From contig CP076355.1 in NCBI GenBank assembly GCA_018798825.1, forward strand, positions 62,001 through 126,000: DNA of 64,000 bases, given 5' to 3'. The notes beneath the pieces are model-generated. The model had not been told where the DNA came from. It saw nothing but the letters and a program-made list of their open reading frames with translations, and searched no databases. Numbering within the stretch: position 1 is the stretch's first letter; every line of letters starts with the position of its first letter. Position numbers and translations under genes: made by a program. Source of the DNA: Ochrobactrum sp. BTU1 (GTDB lineage: Bacteria > Pseudomonadota > Alphaproteobacteria > Rhizobiales > Rhizobiaceae). Below, piece after piece: positions 1 through 9,310 of this stretch.

Positions 1-1
1 T

Positions 2-589
2 ACTATGACTTTCAGAGACGGCGATCGAGTCGGATTGATCGGTCATAATGGATCTGGGAAAACTACGCTTCTTCGTGTCCTATCAGGTATTTATACGCCA
101 ACACACGGAAGTTCGGTGATCAACGGCAATTGCGTTTCATTGATTAATATCAATCTTGGCATCGACCCAGATGCGACCGGCAAGGAAAACATTCGTCTGA
201 GATCCGCCATGATGGGTATGCCGACTGAGGAAATTGCTGAGAAGTTCGATCAGATTGCTGAGTTTTCCGGCCTAGGTGAGTTTTTGGACGTTCCGTTTCG
301 CACTTACTCATCTGGGATGCAGTTAAGATTGGCATTTGCGACTTCGACCGCTGTCCGGCCTGAAATCTTAATCATGGATGAGTGGCTTTCAACCGGTGAC
401 GAAGACTTCAAAGAGAGAGCGAATGCACGAATGCGCGAGCTTGTGGACTCCACAAAGATACTCGTTCTGGCGAGCCACTCGAAGGATTTGATGAAAAAGA
501 ACTGCAATAGAATAATATGGCTTGAACACGGAAAAGTTAAAATGGACGGCTCGCCTGATGAGGTCCTTGCGACTTACTTCGGAGAATGA
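2..589 (+). CDS. Polysaccharide export ABC transporter, ATP-binding subunit (Wzt/KpsT type), 5' end missing
   Basis: ATPase that powers export of an undecaprenyl-linked O-antigen or capsular chain across the inner membrane with a Wzm-type permease, which would lie left of the window. Visible motifs are Walker A GHNGSGKT, the ABC signature YSSGMQLRLA, Walker B ILIMDEWLSTGD and the switch histidine in LASHS. Wzt proteins normally have about 40 more residues before Walker A (the RDGDRVGLIG strand here starts almost at the edge). The reading frame stays open to the window border, so the ATG at 5 is probably internal. The protein stops soon after the switch region, so it lacks the C-terminal carbohydrate-binding domain of the O9a-type Wzt. 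The family call is strong; the exported polymer is unknown. Confidence 0.85.
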   Translation, partial: TMTFRDGDRVGLIGHNGSGKTTLLRVLSGIYTPTHGSSVINGNCVSLININLGIDPDATGKENIRLRSAMMGMPTEEIAEKFDQIAEFSGLGEFLDVPFRTYSSGMQLRLAFATSTAVRPEILIMDEWLSTGDEDFKERANARMRELVDSTKILVLASHSKDLMKKNCNRIIWLEHGKVKMDGSPDEVLATYFGE

Positions 590-709
590 TGAGACGCTGC
601 CTAAACCTCTAACACGGAAAAAATTTATGCGATAAAGCGGATATTTTTGGGGCGTTTGTTCAAAGCAAGCTAATTCGTTTGGCCTCGAAGTCAGGAGGTC
701 AAAGCTTAT

Positions 710-723
710 AGGCGAGGCGCCGG
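710..723. repeat. 14-bp direct repeat, copy 1
   Basis: The 14-mer AGGCGAGGCGCCGG occurs here, upstream of the first glycosyltransferase gene, and again at 2857-2870 downstream of it. The two copies bracket that gene. The flanks do not match, so this may be the remains of an insertion or a shared regulatory site, or chance. Confidence 0.35.
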
Positions 724-780
724 CAACCACCAAAGTTTGCGGCGTACGATTTTTCGTTACCATTTCAGGATGAATTCATA

Positions 781-2460
781 ATGCCAAAACTCTATAGCCG
801 CCTCAGACAGCTAAACAACGCACTACGATACCTAGGTCGAGGTGACTTCTCAGGCCTGTTGAAGCGTCTAAAATGGTACCAGAGAGAATACTCCCACGTT
901 AAACTGCGCCGCCATCTCGCCAATGGAAACGGTGTAGTGTGGGGAATCCTTTGTACGCCGCACACCCTATTCATCGCGCGGGCGGTGTCGGAACGTCTAG
1001 CGAAACATGGAATTGAGAGTGAAATTATCACCGGTTCGGTTCAGACATTTGACCATGATTTTTACATTGTTTTATGCGCACAGATGTTTAAACGTCTTCC
1101 TCCAGCAAGCAAGCGTGTAATTTTTCAGCTTGAACAGTCGGTGAGTTCGCGCTGGTTCACGCAGGAATACATGAATATACTAAAGGATTCGCTGGGCGTC
1201 CTAGAGTATTCTTTAACGAATATCGATTTTCTGGCCAGAAATGGTTTGAGTTACCCCAATGTACATTATCTTCCCATTGGAGCTGTTAATGAAGATGCAT
1301 TTGCGAGTAATACAAATTCGAAAAAGTATGATTTTATTTTCTACGGAGATAGTTTAAGTAGTGAAAGGAGACGCTCATTTCTTAATAAGCTCCAAGAAAA
1401 ATACAAAGTAAAAATTTGTAATGACTTATTTGGAGCGGAGTTATACGATGAGCTTCGCCAGGCTAAGGCTGTCATTAATATTCATTACTATGAGGGCGCT
1501 CTACTAGAGATGCCACGCTTGTGTGAATGTATTTCATTAGGGGTACCGGCTCTGTCAGAAGGTACGACAGACCAAAATGAGTATCCCGAACTTGATGGCG
1601 CGGTGACATTTTTCGATGAGGGTTCGATTGACGCTATGATGGCCGCCGCTTCTGAAATGCTAGACAACATTGAAGTAATAAGCAAAACGATTGCACCCGC
1701 GGTCTCTGTCAGCACTGCACGTTTCAACTTTATGTTCGACCGCTTCCTCGTCGCCATTGGTGTCGTTCCAGCCAATGTGATTCTAGATGGACCAATCTAT
1801 GTGGCTCGCCAAAGTGATTTTTTTGCCCTCTCGTTACCAGAGACGATAGATAGGCGACGGTCGTTGGCTAAGTCGTTACCGGTTGGGTGCGAACTGTTTG
1901 ACGGCATCCGACACAGATTGGGTTGGATCGGCTGTGGTAGCAGCTTTAACGCCCTTTCGCGTTTTGCTCTCGGGAATGGATTAGACAAGCTGATCGTTAT
2001 CGAAGACGATGCTGACCTTCCACAAAATTTCAACGCAATTCTACATGAGGTAAACGGCTACCTCGACCAGCGGAAAGAAGATTGGGATATATTTTCAGGT
2101 TTAATGGCCGACATCCATCCAAATGCAAAGGTACTGTCTGTAGAGACGTTTGATGGACGCATCTATGTTACTATCGACAAAATGACGAGCACTGTATTTA
2201 ATATATATAATAAACGCGCTTTAAAACTGTTGTCGAATTGGAATCCCCTCGACGACGATGCTGTCACGAATACAATCGACAGATATCTTGAATGCCAAGA
2301 AGACCTTCGCGTTGTTGTTGTTCTGCCATTTATTGCAGGACACAAGGAGGATGCTACGTCGACACTTTGGGGGTTTGAAAATCGGCGGTATACACCAATG
2401 ATTGCAGAAGCGCAGCTGAAAATAGAAATGTTGGTGCAAGAATGGCAGGCTAAGCAGTGA
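781..2460 (+). CDS. Two-domain glycosyltransferase (CgeB-like GT plus GT25-like domain)
   Basis: Probable bifunctional glycosyltransferase of O-antigen or capsule assembly, 559 residues. Residues about 50-310 resemble CgeB/GT4-like nucleotide-sugar-binding proteins: a YDFIFYGDSLSSERR strand near residue 182 and an ELYDELRQAKAVINIHYYEG...EMPRLCECISLG segment, the usual C-terminal Rossmann part of such enzymes. Residues about 340-500 look like a family 25 domain (LgtB/LpsA type): ALSLPETIDRR, then SFNALSRFAL and the acidic VIEDDADLP. The ATG at 781 has AGGA at 767-770. No membrane segments are evident, so it is likely a cytoplasmic or peripheral enzyme. It lies between the export ATPase and decayed DNA. 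Donor and acceptor cannot be read from the sequence. Confidence 0.75.
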   Translation: MPKLYSRLRQLNNALRYLGRGDFSGLLKRLKWYQREYSHVKLRRHLANGNGVVWGILCTPHTLFIARAVSERLAKHGIESEIITGSVQTFDHDFYIVLCAQMFKRLPPASKRVIFQLEQSVSSRWFTQEYMNILKDSLGVLEYSLTNIDFLARNGLSYPNVHYLPIGAVNEDAFASNTNSKKYDFIFYGDSLSSERRRSFLNKLQEKYKVKICNDLFGAELYDELRQAKAVINIHYYEGALLEMPRLCECISLGVPALSEGTTDQNEYPELDGAVTFFDEGSIDAMMAAASEMLDNIEVISKTIAPAVSVSTARFNFMFDRFLVAIGVVPANVILDGPIYVARQSDFFALSLPETIDRRRSLAKSLPVGCELFDGIRHRLGWIGCGSSFNALSRFALGNGLDKLIVIEDDADLPQNFNAILHEVNGYLDQRKEDWDIFSGLMADIHPNAKVLSVETFDGRIYVTIDKMTSTVFNIYNKRALKLLSNWNPLDDDAVTNTIDRYLECQEDLRVVVVLPFIAGHKEDATSTLWGFENRRYTPMIAEAQLKIEMLVQEWQAKQ

Positions 2461-3379
2461 TCCAAATTTGAACTAGGCAAAGCGGCAGTTTTATTCCACC
2501 TCTGCATGGCATTTCGCCCGATCTGCCTCCCGGCGGGTGCCAGTTCATTTCGCGGGGCAGCTTTGGAGTCAGACAACCTAATCGTCCGGGAATCAGAAAT
2601 GAAGAAGCCTGAAGCTAACTCGCGGATTGAAACAAGTTGATCGAGATCAAAAAACTGCGTAGCCGCGTCAGGGCGGAATCAAGCGGCGTATAATGCCTAT
2701 CGCAGCGGTTCTTTTGGCAAATATTTGCACCCGGTGAAGACCACCGTAGACAAATTGGGCGTCTCCAATTCAGATCTCATCAAACGGCAGCCAGGCGGAT
2801 CAAAGGCGCGTGGAGTACAAGCCATCGGATCGGTGGATAGTCATAATTAGGGATAAAGGCGAGGCGCCGGTAATCCAGTGTTAGGGTCACACGGGTCATA
2901 GCATTGTGGGCAAAGACTAACGTTGCTGGAAAGAAGCTACCTTCCCCACGGAAGCTTTATAACAGCAAAATCAAGGTTCGGCGCTTATACCCGCGCTGGT
3001 GCTCATTTGACTGAAGTGCAGACGCTGGCAGGGCCCACCCCTTTCTTATCCCTTCCATCATTGGCACCTTTAGTTGTGAGGTACTAACTTAAACGGCAAT
3101 TGCAATTGTGGATATCTTTGTCTTAACGTAGGCGGATTGAGCTAAAGTTCATCGAACGGCGCTCCTGACCAACCCGAGCATACGCAGCCTGTCCCAGGTT
3201 TCAAGGGACGAACATCGCTCCGGTCCCTCGACGAATGAATTGAAGGCAATAACGATTGCACCTACTTTCGGCGCTCGTCATGGCCTCCCGTCGGTGATTA
3301 TAACAGATAAGAAAAACTAGCCGAGCTGAACCATGAAATGGGTAGAACTCTGGTCTCCACGGTCATAGTGGCGCGAAAA
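2461..3379. other. Gene-poor stretch with a possible IS3-family orfA relic
   Basis: No intact gene is seen. On the plus strand around 2745-2850 a frame reads TTVDKLGVSNSDLIKR followed by GGSKARG. This resembles the C-terminal end of IS2-like orfA proteins (LGVSRSNLxER...), so it is probably a transposase crumb. The second 14-bp repeat copy lies at 2857-2870. The rest shows no recognisable content. Confidence 0.4.
2857..2870. repeat. 14-bp direct repeat, copy 2
   Basis: Exact second copy of AGGCGAGGCGCCGG (first copy 710-723), just after the transposase-like relic and 397 bp downstream of the first glycosyltransferase stop codon. Confidence 0.35.
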
Positions 3380-4642
3380 CTATCTAACTAGTTTCATGGT
3401 CCAACCTTCTGGATTTATATTGAAGGTATATTCCGTTCCTGCCGGCAATTTCGCGAACTCCGATGCCTGAATACTCCACATAGTGTCACGAAGAGGGGGC
3501 ATTCGAAAGTTTGGCGCGATTAAGGCAACTATAGCTGCCATCGATACAGTAGTTGCAATAATTTTCGTTGTATTATTTAAACGGGATAACAAATCAGAGC
3601 CCACGGAGATGAGAATAGTAAACCAAGCTATACTGGTAATAACAAAGTATCTTCCGCCGACGTTGTTTAAAAACTGAAGTTGCGGTTCAGTTGCGTTTAT
3701 CATCGGTTTCATCAGTGCAGTAAATATCATTAGAAATGAAAAAAGAATTACGCATTTAAATTGCCATGTTAGTTTGAAGAACGCGTAAATCAGACTAAGT
3801 ACTCCGAGAATCGAGATTAAAGTATTTAGGACATGTTGGTCGAACAGCCAATGGATTTGTACTTCCGATAAGAAGGCGCCCAAAAATATTCGCGCAGACA
3901 GAATGCTAGTGAGTATGTCAAATGAAAATCCCAACGGAGCACTTACCCTCGCGGATTGCCCTAGAATTAGGATTGTTACCACTTGTACGAGAAGGATGGT
4001 CGTGAATACTCCCGCAAATAACAACCCTTTTCCGCTAAATAAATACCGGCGATAATCTGCATCGAACCACGCTCTCATGCAAACTAAAGGGGCGATAAAT
4101 ATTATGAATGGTCCACTTAGACCGGCCAAGCATGTCACGAATATGTCATGACAGAACCAAATATTCGTTTGGGGCTTATTGCATATTATAATACACACGA
4201 GCCACATTGATAAATACCAGTGTGTATTTGTAATGTTGGCATGAACTTCACTCAACCCAGGCATGAGTACAATAAAGCAGCAAACCAAAATCCTCCCTTT
4301 CCAACTGAAATAATTCATTCGGGAAGAAAGTATAAAAGAAACTAAAATACTTCTAAAGGCGATGGATACAATATTGAAAAGGAGAGGAGCGTAAGCGACA
4401 GGAAAAAAAAGAGAAATTAAACCTGTCAACTTTGAGACGGTTTGATAATAACCATCTTGTGGCCAAAGTAGTGAGATGGGACCATTGCTATACGCCTGCT
4501 TATACCATACCACACCATCTTCCGCCCAGAAATTTGGATTTGTAATGATGTCAGGTCGACGGAGAATGAATACAACGAAGCTTACCAAAAAAGCCCCTAA
4601 TGGAAGCACTATATCGATAGATGAAAACTTGCGAATATGCAT
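3380..4642 (-). CDS. Polytopic membrane protein, candidate GT-C type (GtrC-like) glycosyltransferase
   Basis: Integral membrane protein of about 420 residues with roughly ten hydrophobic segments. A short periplasmic-loop motif follows the first membrane segment: NFWAEDGVVWYKQAY. An acidic ED pair there is characteristic of GT-C enzymes, which use undecaprenyl-phosphate-linked sugars in the periplasm. It is divergent from a gtrB/gtrA pair starting at 4808, the classic partners of such an enzyme. The start at 4642 (MHIRKFSS...) places the first membrane segment normally. The frame is open to 4804, but those residues are not membrane-like and would overlap the gtrB leader. Inference: it adds a glucosyl-type branch to the O-polysaccharide. 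Sequence identity to a named GtrC was not tested. Confidence 0.6.
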   Translation of the reverse strand: MHIRKFSSIDIVLPLGAFLVSFVVFILRRPDIITNPNFWAEDGVVWYKQAYSNGPISLLWPQDGYYQTVSKLTGLISLFFPVAYAPLLFNIVSIAFRSILVSFILSSRMNYFSWKGRILVCCFIVLMPGLSEVHANITNTHWYLSMWLVCIIICNKPQTNIWFCHDIFVTCLAGLSGPFIIFIAPLVCMRAWFDADYRRYLFSGKGLLFAGVFTTILLVQVVTILILGQSARVSAPLGFSFDILTSILSARIFLGAFLSEVQIHWLFDQHVLNTLISILGVLSLIYAFFKLTWQFKCVILFSFLMIFTALMKPMINATEPQLQFLNNVGGRYFVITSIAWFTILISVGSDLLSRLNNTTKIIATTVSMAAIVALIAPNFRMPPLRDTMWSIQASEFAKLPAGTEYTFNINPEGWTMKLVR

Positions 4643-4796
4643 CAAGACCACGCCTGTCGTTTTAGGTTTCCTATCAGGGCCCCTACAATGGGTCAACCAG
4701 CACATATAATTCGATTGGACTGGAACGAGGTGGTCATTGGGCGACAATAGATTTTGCACATAGAGTGTGTTTATCATGCGCCAGTGGCGAGTTTTT

Positions 4797-4800
4797 GGAG
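4797..4800 (+). promoter_or_regulatory. Ribosome binding site deciding the gtrB start
   Basis: GGAG seven bases before the ATG at 4808. It favours that start over the in-frame upstream ATG at 4754, which has no Shine-Dalgarno-like sequence. Confidence 0.6.
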
Positions 4801-4807
4801 TCAAAAG

Positions 4808-5749
4808 ATGGCTGATGCGCCTATTCTTTCTATTGTCATTCCTATGATGAATGAACAGGAGGCGGTGCCGGTTCTTTTCAACCGGTTGTTTCCTATTCTA
4901 GAAGAAACGGACCGCTCTTTCGAGGTTATATGCGTTAACGATGGTAGCAGCGATGACACTTTGGGGGCTTTACAACAAGTTCAAAGACAAAACCCTTCGG
5001 TTGTAATCGTAGATCTAAGCCGCAATTTTGGCAAGGAAGCTGCTCTTACTGCTGGTCTCATGCAAGCGCGTGGCCAAGCAGTGATACCTCTCGATGCAGA
5101 TCTTCAGGATCCTCCTGAGCTTATTGTCGAAATGCTGAAGCTATGGGAGCAGGGAGCTGAGGTTGTATTAGCAGTCCGGACTAAAAGGGAGACAGATACT
5201 CCATTAAAGCGAACTACAGCGAATGCCTTTTATCGGATCATCAATTCAATCAGCGATATTAGTATACCGCCCAATGCTGGCGATTTCCGCTTAATGGATC
5301 GCGCTGTTATAGATGCATTAAAGCAACTTCCCGAGCGCAGTCGGTTCAACAAGGGATTGTTCGCTTGGCTAGGATTCAAGACTGAGACAATTCAGTATGA
5401 GCGTCCTCCGCGAGAAGTAGGTAATACCAAATGGAACTATAGAAAGCTTTGGAGTTTCGCACTAGACGGAATTACTTCTTTCAGTTCGTCTCCATTGAGG
5501 GTCTGGAGCTATTTAGGCGTTATCATTGCGGGTTGCGCCATGCTGTATGGTCTCGTGGTTGTCTTCAAGGTTCTGGTTCTTGGTCTTCGGGATGTTCCGG
5601 GGTATGCATCCCTTATGGTCGTCCTGTTGTTCTCGAATGGTATTGTGCTAATCGGTTTAGGAGTGATTGGGGAATACCTTTCTCGTGTATTTATAGAGAC
5701 AAAGGGTCGACCGCTAGTAATTGTTCGAAAGGTATACGTATCGAAGTAA
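4808..5749 (+). CDS. gtrB: GtrB-like undecaprenyl-phosphate glycosyltransferase (GT2)
   Basis: Transfers a sugar, usually glucose, from a nucleotide donor to undecaprenyl phosphate on the cytoplasmic face, making the substrate for O-antigen side-branch addition. The 313 residues match the family length. The GT2 fold shows LSIVIPMMNE at the N-terminus, VNDGSSDDT near residue 43, the DXD-type DADLQDPPE near residue 95, then GDFRLMDR and the amphipathic FNKGLFAWLGF region. Two membrane helices follow (about 228-250 and 262-285), as in DPM1/GtrB proteins. The stop codon abuts the ATG of the gtrA-like gene, so the two are translationally coupled. The divergent membrane protein at 3380-4642 is the likely third component. 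Confidence 0.88.
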   Translation: MADAPILSIVIPMMNEQEAVPVLFNRLFPILEETDRSFEVICVNDGSSDDTLGALQQVQRQNPSVVIVDLSRNFGKEAALTAGLMQARGQAVIPLDADLQDPPELIVEMLKLWEQGAEVVLAVRTKRETDTPLKRTTANAFYRIINSISDISIPPNAGDFRLMDRAVIDALKQLPERSRFNKGLFAWLGFKTETIQYERPPREVGNTKWNYRKLWSFALDGITSFSSSPLRVWSYLGVIIAGCAMLYGLVVVFKVLVLGLRDVPGYASLMVVLLFSNGIVLIGLGVIGEYLSRVFIETKGRPLVIVRKVYVSK

Positions 5750-6124
5750 ATGAAAAGTATATTTCATCAGATAGGTTTTTTCGGGTTCGTTGGCTTGCTA
5801 GCAACGTTTTTACACGCTGCAGTTTTTACTGCTCTATCGTGGATTAATTGGGAACCTTTGGCTGCAAATGTTATTGCATTCATCTGTGCGGTACCAGTCT
5901 CTTTCTTTGGGAACCGTGTCTTAACATTTAAGGCGCAAGGGAACTTATTTAGATTCATATTGATGTCATTAGGTGGCTTATTCATGAATCATTTGAATGT
6001 ATGGATTATTACCTCGGAGATCGGTTTAGACTGGAAATTTGTACTTCCTGGCATGTTGTTGATTGTACCTGCATTCAGCTTCTTCATTAGCAAATTCTGG
6101 GTTTATCGAACATTTGAAAGTTGA
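5750..6124 (+). CDS. gtrA: GtrA family membrane protein (putative undecaprenyl-phosphate-sugar flippase)
   Basis: Small polytopic protein of 124 residues with four hydrophobic segments, the size and layout of the GtrA/DPMS family thought to flip undecaprenyl-phosphate sugar to the periplasm. Typical features are the N-terminal FFGFVGLLATFLHAAVF helix, a short VSFFGNRVLTF motif near residue 50 (conserved N-R in the family) and the terminal SFFISKFWVYR. It starts immediately after the gtrB stop (TAA-ATG), so it is co-translated. Gene order is B then A, the reverse of the phage gtrABC clusters. Confidence 0.85.
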   Translation: MKSIFHQIGFFGFVGLLATFLHAAVFTALSWINWEPLAANVIAFICAVPVSFFGNRVLTFKAQGNLFRFILMSLGGLFMNHLNVWIITSEIGLDWKFVLPGMLLIVPAFSFFISKFWVYRTFES

Positions 6125-6399
6125 TCGGCTATTCTAGATTTCCCGACAGGCTGCTGACATTGTTAGTTCTCCTAATAATTTCTTTATCAGACGCCGTAGA
6201 CCGCATGCGAGTTCGCGTATGCCATAGTCTCAGCATAAAAATGCGTCCGAGGGGCTGCCATCGGGTGAAGTGTTGACTACATAAGCTCAACTCGGTGGAA
6301 TTGACCTGATGTGGTGGACGGCTCTCCCTTATGTGACTTTCGACAGCCACACTTTGGCGTATTACGATGCGGGAGCGAAGGCTGCAGGTCAGTATAGGC

Positions 6400-7382
6400 A
6401 AACCCTTCGCAACAAAGCGTTTCCCAGTATTGCTTTTGAATGAATCGGCTCATGAGTGTTGCGGGGAATTCGAGAAGTGAGAACATGAAGCACGGTCTTG
6501 CGTCGGATGTACTGACAGCGAGGATGAATGTAATCCCGCTTCGGGGCTTTTACGAGGGCGTCCGACCGGCTGCCTAACGGGGGGCGCCACTGTCCTGAAC
6601 CATTGTGTAAGACTATCGCCTCAGAGAACGGTCTCGTATCCGTCGCCGTATAGGCTGCCCATTGTCTGAGAGATGCTCTGTGGCATGTGGAGCCCACGTT
6701 GCTGCGACCTCTATTTGACTGCCATCCAGGCAATGATCTCCTGGTCGAGAGGGGATGATCAAGACCACGCGAATGATTCCGTCATTCCAGCAGTGAACGC
6801 CAGTCCTTCAAAGCAGCATCTCAGGTTTGCATGCATATCCACGATCTTGCCGTCGTGATTGCCTCCTTAGGAACGGCCGTATGCTCCTCCAGCAATTTGC
6901 CGTGGTTGACAACTATTTGATGAACCCGTTTGGTATTGACGACAGGCTACCGGCCGATCGCCTTTCGCGATTGAGAAGTGTGGCGACCTGCGGATAGGCA
7001 TAATTTGACCTCCGGTCTACCGGCCTCCGAAAAATGGGCAGAAGCTTCGCAGCGTCAACTTTTATGAGGTCGGAGTGGCTTTGATCTGTCATTCAACCGC
7101 TCGATGAGAGCCGAGCGGGAGACGTCCAGCGTGTCAGACACGGCCTTCGTCGGAGCTGTCCTTGGTTAACAAGATTTGCCGCGATATCCGTAGTTTTGAG
7201 TCTACTTTCTGAGCGGTTTCACGGAGCAGCTTGACTTCCATCGCTTGGCGACCAAGCATACGCTCCATATCGCGGATGCGAGCTTTCAGCCTCTTCCCCT
7301 CCGACTCGTCCACAGTCGGCTCGTCCGAACCAACTGCCGTAACGCCTCCCCGACCCAAATGCGCATCGCAAACGGATGGCAA
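6400..7382 (-). pseudogene. Degenerate IS3-family element, IS2-like subgroup (orfA and orfB remains)
   Basis: On the bottom strand, 7382-7134 keeps an orfA leucine-zipper-like stretch (GKRLKARIRDMERMLGRQ, then EVKLLRE). In another frame around 7136-7086 is LDVSRSALIERLNDRS, the orfA C-terminus. Further left, in shifting frames, are pieces of the DDE integrase domain: HDGKIVDMHANLR near 6830, EIIAWMAVK near 6735, a LSDNGQP-like string near 6660 (second catalytic Asp) and VKAPKRDYIHP near 6540. Order and spacing match IS2-like transposases, but frameshifts and stops are many, so it is inactive. No clear terminal repeats were found; the left limit is approximate. Confidence 0.7.
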
Positions 7383-7570
7383 ATTTCACAGTAGACGCTC
7401 TAATCCTTTGGAACTTGAAGCTTAACGGTATCCGCTAAGCGCTTACATTCAATTGTAGAGGACCTGCATGACATCCGGACGATAATCGTGCTTCTTATAA
7501 CACGAATGCTAAGTGAGGATTGAGCATTCGATTGACTTTTGTTTCTGGATGGCCGCGGGCCTTCAGTTGA

Positions 7571-9310
7571 TTACTTCAGAGTATAGTGTCTCTGCTCGCG
7601 CATATCTGCTACTGTTCTCACGGCAGTACGAATGCCGCCGCTTCTCACTGCGGAAGCCAGTTTCTGAAGATTGTACCTGTAATGGTTTGGACTTAAGATG
7701 AAAGCGAACAGGCCATGAAGAAACCTTGAGCTTGCTAAGCTTTTTCTATCCAACCACGAAAGTTGGAGAATCGGGTTCCCAACGAAATGCTGACTGTTGC
7801 TATCGTTGGACGCAGCGACAAAAGCCTCTCCAATCGAAAATGCTATACTGCTCGACTTGTTCAAACACAGAAGGCGAGCCAGTTCTGCACGTGACTGGTA
7901 GCTTCTCGACTGCCGAGAAAGTGTCATTGTTCCCCCCGCGTCGTTAGATCCTCGGCGGTGTGAAGTGCTTAGAAGCTTTGGGGTGCTGAAGAAAATAGAA
8001 GTCGGGTTCAAAAGAGAAAATATAGCTGTTGTATAGTTTTCAAAAAACGTAATTTTATCATAGATGTCTATTGGATTTCTTTTGAGTGTTTTTGTACTAT
8101 AAAATACACTACACAATGGAAGTTCATCAATACCGTTAAAAATTAGAGGCCAATCATGTGAATGACGCCCTTTCTTTGAAACCGTATTTTTTAGATCTTC
8201 TGTAGAATCTTTGAAAAAAAATCTATTTTCTACTACCAAACTGGAATTCTTCGGTAAGCAAGTTAACAAGTTAGATATGTATTCGGCATTTTCGGAAACA
8301 ATGTAATCACCATCCTCAATGAATAGAACAAATTCTTCTTCAATGACATTAATTGCATCCCTAATAAGGAAACTTTTTCTATCATCACAGTGCGGCAAAT
8401 CGATGTTTATTACAGTGATATTGCTATGCGATAACCTGTCGATATTTTTATCGGAATTTCCTGCTACAACATATGTTCGTATTGACTGGTTCTGAGAAAC
8501 TTCTGAGAATTTCAAGGTGTCGGTCACAGCGCGTGACAGAGAAGCGTCATCTTGAGACCCAAATATGATCACAAAAGCTATAGTTGCTTTAGGTCGTCCA
8601 GTGGAGGCGTTTTCGATTGCCTTACCGCAAATGTCGAACTGCCCTTGCGTTCTTGCGGATGGAAGTTTCAGTGTTCCGTTGAGCGTATATACGAGTTCAT
8701 TTGAAAGTCTGTTTGCCAAATAATCGCGGAGACCTTTTGCGCTGAATGCGCTGTCAAACTCCGATTGATTTCCTTTACTGTCGTGGTAACAGGCGAGATT
8801 GGGTGCAATCAGCACCGCAAGTCCAGCAGCGAGTGTCTCAATTGACAAACTAATGTCATAGAATTGGAAGCCCTTGAAATTAGGTAGGCTGACACTGGCT
8901 TGTCGCAATGCCCGGCAGTTCAATAAAATCATGTTGCCATCAATTGTTTCAGCGGGCAGCATGTAGCCACACAAGGATGGTCCGCCGTGTGGGTCGAACA
9001 AATATCGGCATGCCCTGGAATTGCCCGCAAGGGTAGGAGCAACGATTCCTGCGTTGCCACAAATGCCCCAATTTGGCCAATCTGCGTCCAACTCTTTTTT
9101 CAGTTCTTCAATATGAGCGTTGATACCTGATGGCAGAAAAACATCATCGTGTACGAATAGGGCATAATCATCATCACCGGCGATGATATTCTGCAGCAAT
9201 TCAAAGAGCGAGCTCGTACCCTGGTGTAGTACGACATCTTTCGCTCCTGGATTGTTCAGCATGAACATCTTCGCGTATTCGTCATTTCTAGCGGCGACGT
9301 GGATTCTCAT
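7571..9310 (-). CDS. Glycosyltransferase, GT2-like, two glycosyltransferase-type halves
   Basis: Large probable glycosyltransferase (579 residues from the ATG at 9310). The first half (residues about 1-230) has a GT-A-like layout: MRIHVAARND, FVHDDVFLPSG (an acidic pair at the metal-binding position) and a GFQFYDISLS acceptor-site segment. The second half (about 250-480) again looks like a GT2 fold: FVIIFGSQDDASL...VVAGNSDK, then LFIEDGDYIV as a DXD-like motif. The open frame extends 18 codons upstream to 9364, but 9310 gives the clean N-terminal beta strand and has AAGG nearby. A convergent or neighbouring partner is not obvious because decayed DNA lies on both sides. Base composition is AT-rich, like the other glycosyltransferase genes here. 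Specific sugar unknown. Confidence 0.65.
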   Translation of the reverse strand: MRIHVAARNDEYAKMFMLNNPGAKDVVLHQGTSSLFELLQNIIAGDDDYALFVHDDVFLPSGINAHIEELKKELDADWPNWGICGNAGIVAPTLAGNSRACRYLFDPHGGPSLCGYMLPAETIDGNMILLNCRALRQASVSLPNFKGFQFYDISLSIETLAAGLAVLIAPNLACYHDSKGNQSEFDSAFSAKGLRDYLANRLSNELVYTLNGTLKLPSARTQGQFDICGKAIENASTGRPKATIAFVIIFGSQDDASLSRAVTDTLKFSEVSQNQSIRTYVVAGNSDKNIDRLSHSNITVINIDLPHCDDRKSFLIRDAINVIEEEFVLFIEDGDYIVSENAEYISNLLTCLPKNSSLVVENRFFFKDSTEDLKNTVSKKGRHSHDWPLIFNGIDELPLCSVFYSTKTLKRNPIDIYDKITFFENYTTAIFSLLNPTSIFFSTPKLLSTSHRRGSNDAGGTMTLSRQSRSYQSRAELARLLCLNKSSSIAFSIGEAFVAASNDSNSQHFVGNPILQLSWLDRKSLASSRFLHGLFAFILSPNHYRYNLQKLASAVRSGGIRTAVRTVADMREQRHYTLK

